Source: Cepaea nemoralis (lineage: Eukaryota; Mollusca; Gastropoda; Stylommatophora; Helicidae). Taken from it: DNA of 64,000 nt. The notes beneath the pieces are model-generated. The model was given only the letters and a program-made list of their open reading frames with translations, was not told the DNA's origin and searched no databases. The stretch is from assembly GCA_014155875.1 (NCBI GenBank), contig JACEFZ010022409.1, positions 62,001 through 126,000 on the forward strand, written 5' to 3'. Position 1 is the stretch's first letter, and every line of letters begins with the position of its first letter. Positions 23,951-37,000 of the stretch are shown here, piece by piece. A program made the position numbers and the translations under genes.

Positions 23951-24613
23951 GGCTTTTTGGGGGCTAGTTTTCCGGTTGTGGCATAGAATGTATTCTTAAA
24001 AACCTGTTAAATGCCATGTAAAATTAATTATTTAATCATATCACATTGATTTTTGGTAACACATTGATTTGTTTAAATCAAAGAAATTGTTAACGTTACA
24101 AGTTTACATAAAACTAGTAGCTATCTAGCGATAAAATAGAAGTAACCTGAGTCCCTCGGCAATGTCTCACCATTGCCACCCACAGTGCCTCTTTATTTTG
24201 ATTCTGTAAACAATTTTTTTTTGACATGTTACTATTTTGACATTTTTTCTGTGTGACAGTGACTAATGTTTTCTCGCTCCACGAGCAGATTGTTCCGCAA
24301 CAAGTGCCGCGTCCAACCGATGAAACCTTTCCAACAGTGACGAGAGTGCAAGACAACATCGAGGAGCTTCAAAATTCAGAGCTAAGTTTCACCTCATACT
24401 CATTGTACTTCTAAGCTGTACTTCTCATGTTTCATCAATGTATTATTTTGTATCATATTGATTTCTTTGCATATTCATGACCTTGTCACCAACATAACCT
24501 TGCATTTTGATTTATACATTAATAATTAGGGGAGTTAACCAAATTTTCGACCACACAACATATTTTTCTAAGGGATTTAACTCTATAAATTGTACAAACA
24601 ATTCAAATACAAA
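23951..24613 (+). promoter_or_regulatory. Element C leader and probable primer binding site
   Basis: TGGGGGCT at 23958 matches the first eight bases of a tRNA-Pro PBS, seven bases after the LTR; the match degrades after that. No convincing ORF lies in the leader. The gag ATG is at 24614. Confidence 0.5.
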
Positions 24614-27600
24614 ATGTCTAGTTTAGATAAATGCATTGAGCAAGGAATAAAGTTAGGTTATAAAGAAGAGCAACTGTCAGAATGGGCACAGAAAACGCAC
24701 GCAGAAAACATTGCCCGTGAAGAAAGAGCGATAGAACGAGAGGAAAAGAAATTACAAATGCAAATGCAGCAAGCAGATGAAAAGAAATTGCAGATGAGGC
24801 CGAAGAAAAGAAATTGCAGATGGAGGCCGAAGAAAAGAAACTGCAATGCAGCAGAAGAAAAGAAAATGCAAATGCAGATTGAAGCAGAAGAGAAAAAAAT
24901 GCAATTGCAAATTGAAGAGAAGAAAATACAATTGCAGGCTCAGGAAAAACAGATGGAGCTTGAGGCGGCCGCCAAACAGGCCCAATTAAATGCCGAGACA
25001 CAGATTAAACTAAAACAGATGGAAATGGAAGCCAACGCAGAAATATCAATACATAAGTTAAGAAGCAAAGAAGAAGAACAAAAATATAATAAATATAAAG
25101 GTCTCGTGAAGGCTTTCTGTTCAGGAGATTCCATCTCCGCCTACTTAGAAAATTTTGAGTGTCTCATGTCTCATCATAAAATCATTAAATCAGATTGGGC
25201 ATTTATTCTGATGAGGAACTTAGCTCTTGAACCACTAAAAGTAATAGAGACAATACCACAGGAAATGCGAAAAGACTATGAGTACCTAAAACAACGCATT
25301 CTCCAACATTTTTCTTTAGACACTGCAGGTTACCAACAACAATTTGCCAAATTATCTCCACAACCAAACCAAACCTTTATAGATTATGTCAGTACAGTCC
25401 AAGACATATGCACAAAATGGATTAACTCGGCTAAAACCAACAATAGCCATGATAAACTTAAGGAGCTTATTATAATAGATAAAATAGTTAGCACCATCCC
25501 CACACCTTTTGCCAAGTTCTTAAAACAAATGGACTGTAAGAGTATCCAGGAAATAGAGGCAAAGGGGAATGCATTTTTCACAGCAAATAGGGATATTTTT
25601 CAGCTTAACATAAGTCACAATGATACAGCAGCTGCAGTAGTGAACACCAAATACTCCAAACAAACAGAGAGTAGATTTAAACCACGATCCAAGGTCGGTA
25701 AAGTAGTAAAATGCCAATATTGCAATTACCATCACGACAGTTACGGGATGTGCGACAAAGCACCCACCTACCCTCAACACCTCCAGAAGATGGTGGATAG
25801 GCAAACAGCTAAACGCATGGCTTACCACAGAGCAATTAAATGTTATTTCTGCAATAGCTGGGGTCACTATAATAAGGATTGTGAAGGCCGAAAGTTATTG
25901 AAACAGGCCAATGCTGCATTAGTAGAAACGTCGTCTGACGAAGAGCTTGAGTCACTGAATGAATGTGACAATCAGCACGACAATGAAAGCGAGCTTGGGA
26001 ATGCTGTACACATCATAAACACCATAACAGACAGTAAGTGCAACACCTGTACGAAGTTCCAACTGGACACAACACTACATTGTGGACATACGATCCCGAT
26101 TTCAAATGAAACAGCTAACGCTGCTTTGTCATCTACAGGCAAGCTAGTTTTTTTTACAGGGTTTGTTAACAACAAAAAGTGCACGTTAATTCGCGATTCC
26201 GGCGCAACGCTCTGTGGGGTTAGGAAAACATTAATAGACGCTAAAGACTACACAGACAAACATGTGACGTGTCGCACATTCTCAGGTACGATAGAGAAAT
26301 ACCCCCTTGCTTTGGTCGAAATTCAAACACCGTTCATATCAGGACAAGTATTGGCTGCTGTCCTTGAAAATCCAGTCGCGGATATTATTCTTGGTAATTT
26401 ACCCAACATACATCCATGCTCTGAAAGAGAAATCAAAAGGTGGGAGCAAAAACACGGTATCCACCACAGAAACAGCGACGCAAAAGAGAAACACCATTCT
26501 TGCTTGTCTCAAGCTGCCAAAATACCAAGGGAGACAACCACTGAGGTAATTCAAAAAGAATTTACCGAGGTGTACAATGCAGGGGCGGTCGAATCTAGAA
26601 ACTATACGACCGAATTAAAACCTCGAATTGAGGATGCTACCAAACTACCAACTACCGAACCTGTAAATGTGCAACAAAACACACAACACACAAACGCAAT
26701 AACACGACAGACAACCCACAAAACCAACACCGACCAACTGCAGGAATCATTAGAAATAGTAGCACCAAACTTAACTAACATCACTTTTGGTAATGAACAG
26801 AAAGCAGATACAACACTTGCACCATACTTTAAATTAGTTGGACTTAAACCAAAAGTTACTAAACATGCATCGTGGACATTTAGGCTACATAACAACATCT
26901 TAACGAGATTTTACACAACAAACCAGACCACGACACAGCAAATTGTTGTACCACAAGCACATCGAAACAAAGTGCTAAAAATAGCCCATGACTCCCCTTT
27001 TGGAGGTCATATGGGATACGAAATGACCAGGGCAATTGTCCTGACACAGTTTTATTGGCCAAAGTTCGACCAAGACATTAAAACATTTTGTACATCTTGT
27101 GATATATGTCATAAACTGGTCAAGGGGAATAACCCTACGACATTCTCTGTAAATGGAAAATTGAAATTATTACATGTAAATATGTTGAAACCATACTATG
27201 CTAGACAGGACAATGAGACAAATGAACAGACGCAACAAACTGTTGACGGAGACGAAACGACAATTTCCCAACGGAATGACACCTCGACAAACGAAGCATC
27301 GTTAACGACACACGCTTACGACGACAAAAACGACGAAGACATATGGACATTACCGACAATCTGTGATATTGACAATGACGACAAATTTGACGACATATTG
27401 ACGATCGATCTCGACGACGACGACAATGACATTGAAGACAATTTACAAACTGTAGCATCTGTGATAAATCAGACAGACATGGACAATACTGAAATCCCTG
27501 TACCAATAATGACTGACGACGGAAGTATAAATGACATACATATCTGTGACACTTTGACACAACAACAGCGACAAGACATTTTGACGCTCCTAGACGACTA

Positions 27601-28942
27601 TAAGACGATCTTTTCTAACAAACCTGGACGCACTGATAGAATAACACATTCAATTGTGCTAACAGATCTGAGACCGGTCAAATGTAGACCATATTCTATT
27701 CCTCTCCATTACAGATCTAATTTAGATAAATAAATTTTAGATTTAGAGAAGAATGGCATTATTCAAAAATCTATGTCTCAATATTCTTCACCGATTGTCT
27801 TGGTGAAAAAGAAAGACCAGACAATCCGCTTGTGCATCGACTATAGAATATTGAATACCAGAACAACAACGGATGCAGAGCCTATGAACAGTTGTGAAGA
27901 TCTTATTTTAGATATGGCTCAATCATCCTTATTTTCTAAGACAGATTTAGCGAAAGGATATTGGCAAGTTCCTCTACACCCTTCTTGTAGACATATAACA
28001 GCATTCGCAACACCTCTCGGGTTATACGAATGGCTATATCTTCCTTTTGGCCTGAAGAACGCACCGGCCACATTTGTGAGACTAACAAGATTGTTATTAC
28101 ACGGAATTAATGATGTAGTTGCTTATATTGATGATATATGTGTCCATTCTTCTGATATGACTTCTCACTTACTCACCCTAAAACAAGTCTTCCACCAAAT
28201 CTCTCTTTTTGGACTTACTATCAAACCTTCCAAGGTTGAAATAGGCTATACACAAATAGACTTCCTTGGTCATAGAATTTCTGAAGGAAAATTGTTGACT
28301 GATGATAAAATTGTTTCCAAGATCCTTAATCTAGAAGTACCTACCACAAAGAAGCAGGTTAGAAGTTTACTAGGTCTGATTAACTATTATTCTAAATTCA
28401 TTCCACATTGGGCAGAACTCACCTCAGTCTTTTCTGATATGTTAACTAAAGATCATCCATCAAAAATTTGTAAAAGTACCAGCTTAGATGATGCAATGTG
28501 TAGGTTGAAACATATTTTTTCTAATCCACCAGTCTTACGATTACCCAACATAAATTTACCCTTTATTTTGACCACAGATGCGAGCGCTATCGCAATAGGA
28601 GGATGTTTAATGCAGGAAGTGGATGGCGTTCGACACCCGATCCTCTACGTAAGCCGCAAACTGAAGAAGGCTGAGACTCGTTATGCCACAGTTGAATTGG
28701 AGTGTTTGAGCCTTTTGTTCTGTATATTGAGATTATCTAAGTTCCTCTTAGGAAGCCACTTTGTGGTCCTCACAGACAGTTCGCCATTATTAGTCCTTAA
28801 CCATGGGTCGCCCAAAAACAACAGGTTACAAAGATGGTGTCTTCTACTTCAGGACTTTGACTTTGAAATTCGCCATATTAAGGGCACCGATAACATAGTG
28901 GCTGACCTTTTATCACGGCAGACAAATGCGCCAGTAGAATGA
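24614..28942 (+). pseudogene. Element C gag-pol, one stop and no integrase core
   Basis: One frame runs from ATG 24614 (MSSLDKCIEQG) to 28942, broken only by TAA at 27731. Order: coiled coil (about residues 35-155), gag core ('YNKYKGLVKAFCSGDS'), CCHC CYFCNSWGHYNKDC, protease DSGATL (about 26198), integrase HHCC finger (26980-27115), then directly 'LLHVNMLKPYY', which in A follows the integrase core. About 270 residues with all three DDE acids are therefore absent, in frame. RT has YIDDIC (about 28123); RNase H has TDAS and ends ADLLSR. The coiled coil contains a locally frameshifted, compensated segment near 24796-24850. Confidence 0.92.
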
Positions 28943-30559
28943 CTCTAATCACATTGGCCAGTAGCCACACTATAAACTGTGATACTTTTAGTCCGTTACA
29001 TATAACAGTGTGACTCTACACCTGCTAGAGTACTCTCAGTGATTAGGTGAATTACGACACCCATAAACATACGTGAAGAGCTATATTGTAAGAACTATAC
29101 CATCAAATGCCTAAGCTCTAGAACGATTCCAGCAAGAAACAGTAACTGTGTTTATTTCAACCAATAATATCAACCAGTGAACTATCTCTGAACACTGTAA
29201 TATTTCATACGGGACAGTGAGAGCAATCCATACTTGCTGTTGCTACAAATCTTTGCAAACAGCCGAAACAGAACAACATCGACGACAACACTCAAGAGAC
29301 AGCCATACTAACTTTAACATTCATGGCATAACACACGAACGAAGGGACGTCAACGCGCACATCATCGTTGGAATTATGTAATTAATTAGTTTACTATTAA
29401 ATATGTATTATATTTCCATTAATGATGTATATAAATTGTGTTAACCTGTAACTTGTACATATTCTACTTTAATATTCCAGACGGTACCATTCATAAGCTA
29501 AATAACCGTCCTATACAAGTGTCTCTAGTTAAATTATAACCTATTTTTCATTCATTGTACAAAAAGTACGTATTTTCTTAAAGGGCAAATATCGCCTAGC
29601 CCATTTTTTCTAAGGGCAATAACGCTTACCTCAACTTTAAATATATATTTTAGCCAATTACTATTTTGAATAACAGATGAGTGAATGACTGCGTGAAAGG
29701 ATTAAATGAGAGAACGATACACTTGGCGGACAAATTGTACGCAAAACGTATTCATTGTAATTTGTCTGCGTCTTCCATGTAAAAGTGCATGACTTGTCTA
29801 ATTTGTCAATACATGTATAAAACTTAGTTTAGTAGTGAGTTTAATTTAGTAGTTATTGTAATATACTTAGTTTAGCAGTTAGGATACATCTAAGCACCAC
29901 TACTTGGAATGCCTAGTCAGGTATTGCACACAGTGCAGTATTACATGATTGAGGTTATCCCAACTCGTGACGCTTGGAATTACACCACACATTCAGCACG
30001 CACGTTACACAAACCTCAAAACTCAACACTATCAATTTAAAATACAGTCACTTTATTAGATACATCAACGTATTAGTTAACACACTAACAAGCCAACAGG
30101 GACACATGTAGTCTGAGGGGGATAAAAGAACAAGGTAACTACATATTTAGCATTATATAACATACGGGAGTAAAAGTGTATAGAAATACACACACAGATC
30201 AAGATTTGAAGGTGTACTTATTTAGCCAAGACTTCGGTCTTGTTAACCCTCTATTATATAGGGGTTATTTGTCTGGGTACCATTTCGGGTACTATGAGAA
30301 GGGCAAGTTGTAAATACAACTACTAAAATGCCACGTAACTTCGGTCTGATAAGCATATTTAAGCACACGAGAGACAGGGATCTCTGCACCAAATCAGACA
30401 AGTGTTGTATGGTAGAATACATGAGTTTTTAGTGCTAGTAGGTAGGTTACCAGGTTACTATCCACCAAACTACAAACACCAACTTTATGTGATTCGGTGA
30501 CAGAATTAGAACGGATCTAATTCCCAACAACAAATCATGTCAGGGGGGAGGGGGGATCC
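28943..30559 (+). other. Element C 3' untranslated region
   Basis: About 1.6 kb without coding signal. It ends in a strong polypurine tract (caggggggaggggggatcc) just before the 3' LTR, the expected plus-strand primer. Confidence 0.75.
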
Positions 30560-31058
30560 TGTCACCGCCTCACTTGCACATATAATAGAGGGCTGCAACT
30601 CCAGCCCAAGGGAAACCAGTGAGTCGCGCAGGACCCGAGTAATCTAGAACCTTCTCGAAAGAGCTGGTCACAAAGTCCATGATTCCGTGGACACTGATGT
30701 GGCCCGCCTAATGCGGGGTCCACGAGGAACTCGGACAGAGTTACCGCCCGTGTCGAGTTAGGACACGCGGAGACCGGCAGAGGACAAACGGACTGGAGAG
30801 AGACAACAAGGCCTGCCTGAGAGGGACTCATAGATATTCATAGATATACTTAGGCTAGATAGTGTGCTAGATTGTTGTATGACAACTATATGTCTGATGT
30901 TTAACTATCTGTGATATGTAATATAAGAGAGCGCGGGTCTGTTTACCCACTGCGCCAACTGTACACTTTATACAATAAATGTTCTATATCCTAGCGAACA
31001 GTGTATTGTTGCCTGTATGAACCCGAACCGTTATTTAGATCAGAGTAAGATGATGACA
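30560..31058 (+). repeat. Element C 3' LTR
   Basis: 499 bp copy of 23452-23950, followed by the duplication gctta. Confidence 0.92.
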
Positions 31059-31235
31059 GCTTAGTTCAAGGTGAAGTGGAACAATTCTTGTGGGCTTAGT
31101 TCATGGTGAAGTGGAATGATTCTTGTGGGCTTAGTTCAAGGTGAAGTGGAACAATTCTCATGGGCTTAGTTCATGGTGAAGTGGAACAATTCTTGTGGGC
31201 TTAGTTCATGGTGAAGTGGAACGATTGTGCTTGTC
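31059..31235 (-). repeat. 35 bp minisatellite, right part, PLE-derived
   Basis: About five units continuing 23291-23451. The last unit merges into the Penelope RT palm fragment that follows. Confidence 0.8.
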
Positions 31236-31450
31236 ATCTGGTCTATGTGATGAATAATATATTCATCACATACTGGCGGTATACAACCAGGTCCTTAATA
31301 ATGGAGGCTCTTTGTTCTTCTAAGTGCGCCATACAGATGTCCGCTAGAATGGGACCTAGAGGACTCCTCATGGCCACTTTGTCAATTTGGCTGTATAATT
31401 GTTAAAGAAAATGTAATGTAATTTAAATTGTTGGATCTCAACTGTCATGT
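31236..31450 (-). pseudogene. Penelope-like element RT palm fragment
   Basis: On the minus strand one frame reads 'KVAMRSPLGPILADICMAHL' then 'VYRQYVMN', equivalent to the DG.aMGSPLgP.lAdifM..lE...........R.YVDD block of Penelope-like RTs. The catalytic YVDD is changed to YVMN. Upstream 'YIFFNN' fits the preceding strand. This is the most N-terminal PLE segment recognised; nothing convincing continues past about 31450. Confidence 0.72.
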
Positions 31451-31596
31451 GTATAACATGTCATGTGAATAAACATCAGACTACACCAAGAGTGTACACT
31501 CACATCCAACTTGGTCAATCTTGGTGTAATGATGGGTCATGTGATCAACAACAAGATACTGGGTTGATAACTTGCTGGCCGTGGGAGCCAAGACTG
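31451..31596. other. Unassigned spacer
   Basis: No gene recognised; may include further decayed PLE. Confidence 0.4.
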
Positions 31597-31838
31597 AAAC
31601 AGACAAGAACATTTTATGACATGAGCCAAGGCTGAAACAGACAAGAAAATATGTTACATGAGCCAAGACTGAAACAGACAAGAACATATGTTACATGAGC
31701 CAAGACTGAAACAGACAAGAACACTTTATGACATGAGCCAAGTCTGAAACAGACAAGAACACTTTATGACATGAGCCAAAACTGAAACAGACAAGAACAC
31801 TTTATGACATGAGCCAAAACTGAAACAGACAAGAACGC
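31597..31838. repeat. 37/38 bp minisatellite (6-7 copies)
   Basis: Tandem gagccaagactgaaacagac followed by aagaacactttatgacat, with a 37 bp variant aagaacatatgttacat. Confidence 0.9.
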
Positions 31839-31932
31839 TGTGACCAATATAACTCCTGTTTATTTCTTTAGTCTGTGAGCTGTGGCCCCACTCATTAACA
31901 TAACTCCTGTTTGTTTATAACAGGACAGAGAA

Positions 31933-31985
31933 CAATTACAGACTGAACTGGAACATCTCTACCAGATTGCACGGCATACATATAT
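31933..31985 (+). other. Possible internal exon seed of the 44 bp array
   Basis: A pyrimidine-rich tract ending tttgtttataacag (31910-31923) resembles a 3' splice site. It is followed by an open stretch that would encode 'DREQLQTELEHLYQIAR', a coiled-coil-like sequence. The 44 bp units downstream are variants of this same DNA. Could be a real exon of an unknown gene or chance; no 5' splice site or continuation is identified. Confidence 0.2.
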
Positions 31986-32440
31986 CAGACAGTGAAGGTG
32001 AAACCACTGGGACACCTCTGCCAGACTGCACAACATACACATATCAGACACTGGAACACCTCTACCAGATGCACAACATACATATATCAGATACTGGAAC
32101 ACCTCTACCAGACTGCACCACATACATATATCAGATACTGGAACACCTCTATCAGATGCACAACATACATATATCAGACAGTAAAGGTGAAACCACTGGA
32201 ACACCTCTACCAGACTGCACCACATACACATATCAGACACTGGAACACCTCTACCAGATGCACAACATACATATATCAGACACTGGAACACCTCTACCAG
32301 ACTGCACCACATACACATATCAGACAGTCGAACACCTTTGTCAGACTGCACCACATAAACATATCAGACAGTCGAAAACCTTTGCCAGACTGCATCACAT
32401 AAACATATCAGACAGTCGAACACCTCTGCCAGACTGCACC
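31944..32440. repeat. 44 bp minisatellite, first block
   Basis: About 11 units of catatcagacagtggaacac followed by ctctgccagactgcaccacataaa, with longer variants carrying gtaaaggtgaaaccactgg. Nearly identical in unit order to about 34525-34975, so a higher-order duplication occurred. The unit is 2 mod 3, and all frames are open by lack of stops. Confidence 0.93.
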
Positions 32441-34008
32441 TCTCATCTCATCTCATCTCATCATGTTCCTCTTGTACCTTGCGGTGTCGAGGTGAAGTAT
32501 AAACTTCGTGAGAGTGCCCGGTTATGGGCTTCGTATATCGACATTCCCATGGATTCTGTTATTCCCTCAGTCCAACGTTTACGTGGTCGGCCTCTTCCTC
32601 TGTTTCCATCTGGTCTGTACATCATTGCTTGTTGTGGCATGCTGTTGACTGGTAGCCTACTTGCATGGCCAAACCATTTGACTTGCTGCTTTCTAATAAA
32701 ATCTAGAGCAGCTTTAACCCCTACTTTAGTCCTGATTTCTTCATTTCTGATCTTATCTCTTCTTGATACGTTGAGTATTCTTCTCAGAAACCTCATTTCT
32801 GTTGTTGTGATTTTTCTTTTCTCTTTTTCTGTCATTGTCCAGGTTTGGCATTGGTAGCAGAGAGTTGGTAGGAAGATTGTGTTGTAAAGTGCTTTCTTAG
32901 TAGTTATTGATACATGTTTGTTCTTTAGTATTGGTGCCATTTGTCCAATGAGTTGATTTGCCTTATTGCACCTATTTTCGATCTCGTCTTCTGATCTGCC
33001 ATTTGATGATATTATACTTCCTAGGTACTTGAAGCTCTTTACTTGTTTCAAGGGATGTTCGTTTAGGTGAATTGTTGCTGTTTGTTCTTCTTTAGTTATA
33101 GTCATTACCTCTGTTTTGCTTGTGCTAATTTTCATGTTATGTTCCCTACACATTTCGTTTAGACTATTCATGTGGTCTTGTAATTCAGCTTCTGATTTTG
33201 CTATTAGTGCTTGGTCGTCCGCAAACAGGAGTTCTCTAATGGTTAGATTTGCAGATGGTTCTTCTTCTGTGTTCTCGTCATGCGGTATTCTTGCTGTCTC
33301 TGCTTGGCTGGTTTCTTTACATATGTTGTCTATATATGTTATGAACAAGAGAGGGGACAGGACACAACCTTGTCGTACTCCAGATCTTATGGTGAAGGGT
33401 TCTGAGTGTTCTCCAGTTGCTCTCACTATGCATTCACTGTTGTTGTATAAACTTCTGCATAGGTTTGTTAGATGTGTACTCACTCCATATTGTTTAAGGA
33501 TTTCCCACAGCTTGTTTCTATCTACCCTATCAAATGCCTTTTCTTGGTCGACAAAGGCTAAGTAGAGTGTTTCATTGAATTCAATTGATTTTTCTATAAG
33601 TTGTCTAAGAGCAAAAATGGCGTCTGTGCATCCTTTGTTTTTCCTAAATCCAAGCTGCGTTTCGCTTAGCTGGGGTTCTAAAGTAGTTCGTAATCTTTTT
33701 TCAAGAATTTTGCAAAATATTTTCCCAGTATGACTCAACAGTGAAATGCCTCTGTATTGTGTGCAATCTCTTTTGCTGCCTTTGTTTTTCCAAATTGGGA
33801 TAATTATGGCATTTCCCCAGTCTCGTGGTGTCTGTTGTTCTACCCAAACATGGTTGAATAGTCTATGTATCCAAGCTGTTCCTACTTCCCTTGCTGCTTT
33901 AATTAGTTCATTTGGTATTTCATCCTGTCCTGGTGATTTGTTTAATGGGGCTAATCTGATGGCTTCTATAATTTCTTCTTTTAGTATGTCTGGTTCTAGT
34001 TCCTCGGT
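32441..34008 (-). mobile_element. 5'-truncated LINE with intact partial RT ORF
   Basis: 1568 bp on the minus strand, flanked by the 9 bp duplication gactgcacc (32432-32440 and 34009-34017) inside the 44 bp array. The 3' tail is (gatga)n at 32441-32463. The ORF, open from the truncated edge down to about 32461, shows RT blocks: 'PGQDEIPNELIKA', 'TQLGFRKNKGCTDAI', 'AFDRVDR', 'SGVRQGCVLSPLLF', the catalytic 'LLFADDQALI' (about 33220), then a C-terminal 'GRGRPRKRW' basic patch. No endonuclease remains. The uninterrupted ORF suggests recent insertion. RTE-like by motif; clade not fixed. Confidence 0.9.
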
Positions 34009-37000
34009 GACTGCACCACATAAACATATCAGACAGTGGAACACCTCTGCCAGACTGCACCACATAAACATATCAGACAGTGGAACACCTCTGCCAGACT
34101 GCACCACATAAACATATCAGACAGTGGAACACCTCTGCCAGACTACACCACATAAACATATCAGACACTGGAACACCTCTGCCAGACTGCACCACATAAA
34201 CATATCAGACAGTGGAACACCTCTGCCAGACTGCACCACATAAACATATCAGACAGTCAAACACCTCTGCCAGACTGCATCACATAAACATATCAGACAG
34301 TCGAACACCTCTGCCAGACTGCACCACATAAACATATCAGACAGTGGAACACCTCTGCCAGACTGCACCACATAAACATATCAGACAGTGGAACACGTCT
34401 GCCAGACTGCACCACATAAACATATCAGACAGTGGAACACCTCTGCCAGACTGCACCACATAAACATATGAGACACTGGAACACCTCTGCCAGACTGCAC
34501 CACATAAACATATCAGACAGTAAAGGTGAAACCACTGGAACACCTCTGCCAGACTGCACCACATACACATATCAGACACTGGAACACCTCTACCAGATGC
34601 ACAACATACATATATCAGATACTGGAACACCTCTACCAGACTGCACCACATACATATATCAGATACTGGAACACCTCTATCAGATGCACAACATACATAT
34701 ATCAGACAGTAAAGGTGAAACCACTGGAACACCTCTACCAGACTGCACCACATACACATATCAGACACTGGAACACCTCTACCAGATGCACAACATACAT
34801 ATATCAGACACTGGAACACCTCTACCAGACTGCACCACATACACATATCAGACAGTCGAACACCTTTGTCAGACTGCACCACATAAACATATCAGACAGT
34901 CGAAAACCTTTGCCAGACTGCATCACATAAACATATCAGACAGTCGAACACCTCTGCCAGACTGCACCACATAAACATATCAGACAGTGGAACACCTCTG
35001 CCAGACTGCACCACATAAACATATGAGACAGTGGAACACCTCTGCCAGACTGCACCACATAAACATATCAGACAGTGGAACACCTCTGCCAGACTACACC
35101 ACATAAACATATCAGACACTGGAACACCTCTGCCAGACTGCACCACATAAACATATCAGACAGTAGAACACCTCTGCCAGACTGCACCACATAAACATAT
35201 CAGACAGTCAAACACCTCTGCCAGACTGCATCACATAAACATATCAGACAGTCGAACACCTCTGCCAGACTGCACCACATAAACATATCAGACAGTGGAA
35301 CACCTCTGCCAGACTGCACCACATAAACATATCAGACAGTGGAACACGTCTGCCAGACTGCACCACATAAACATATCAGACAGTGGAACACCTCTGCCAG
35401 ACTGCACCACATAAACATATGAGACACTGGAACACCTCTACCAGACTGCACCACATAAACATATCAGACAGTAAAGGTGAAACCACTGGAACACCTCTGC
35501 CAGACTGCACCACATAAACATATCAGACACTGGAACACCTCTGCCAGACTGCACCACATACACATATCAGACAGTGGAACACCTCTGCCAGACTGTACCA
35601 CATAAACATATCAGACAGTGGAACACCTCTGCCAGACTGTACCACATAAACATATCAGACAGTGGAACCACATAAACATATCAGACAGTGGAACACCTCT
35701 GCCAGACTGCACCACATAAACATATCAGACAGTGGAACACCTCTGCCAGACTGTACCACATACACATATCAGACAGTGGAACACCTCTGCCAGACTGTAC
35801 CACATACACATATCAGACAGTGGAACACCTATGAAAGACTGCACCACATACACATATCAGACAGTGGAACACCTCTGCCAGACTGCACCACATAAACATA
35901 TCAGACAGTGGAACACCTCTGCCAGACTGCACCACATAAACATATCAGACAGTCGAACACCTTTGCCAGACTGCATCACAAAAACATATCAGACAGTCGA
36001 ACACCTCTGCCAGACTGTACCACATAAATATATCAGACAGTGGAACACCTCTGCCAGACTGTACCACATAAACATATCAGACAGTCGAACACCTCTGCCA
36101 TACTGTACCACATAAACATATCAGACAGTGGAACACCTCTGCCAGACTGCACCACATAAACATATCAGACAGTGGAACACCTCTGCCAGACTGCACCACA
36201 TAAACATATCAGACAGTGGAACATCTCTGCCAGACTGCACCACATAAACATATCAGACAGTGGAACACCTCTGCCAGACTGCACCACATAAACATATCAG
36301 ACAGTGGAACACCTCTGCCAGACTGCACCACATAAACATATCAGACAGTGGAACACCTCTGCCAGACTGCACCACATAAACATATCAGACAGTGGAACAC
36401 CTCTGCCAGACTGCACCACATAAACATATCAGACAGTGGAACACCTCTGTCAGACTGCACCACATAAACATATCAGACAGTGGAACACCTCTGCCAGACT
36501 GCACCACATAAACATATCAGACAGTGGAACACCTCTGCCAGACTACACCATATACACATATCAGACAGTGGAACACCTCTGCCAGACTGCACCACATAAA
36601 CATATCAGACAGTGGAACACCTCTGCCAGACTGCACCACATAAACATATCAGACAGTGGAACACCTCTGCCAGAGTACACCACATACACATATCAGACAG
36701 TGGAACACCTCTGCCAGACTGCACCACATAAACATATCAGACAGTGGAACACCTCTGCCAGACTACACCATATACACATATCAGACACTGGAACACCTCT
36801 GCCAGACTACACCACATAAACATATCAGACAGTGGAACACCTCTGCCAGACTGCACCACATAAACATATCAGACAGTGGAACACCTCTGCCAGACTGCAC
36901 CACATAAACATATCAGACAGTGGAACACCTCTGCCAGACTACACCATATACACATATCAGACACTGGAACACCTCTGCCAGACTGCACCACATAAACATA

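Larger units (their letters stand above)
23452..31058 (+). mobile_element. LTR retrotransposon C (Ty3/gypsy-like, integrase-core deleted)
   Basis: 7607 bp with two 499 bp LTRs (23452-23950, 30560-31058) with TGTCA/TGACA ends, flanked by the 5 bp duplication gctta (23447-23451, 31059-31063) within the 35 bp array. The LTRs differ at about four positions by eye. Gag-pol order resembles A and B (integrase finger before RT), but the catalytic integrase core is missing. More distant from A and B than those are from each other. Confidence 0.93.
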
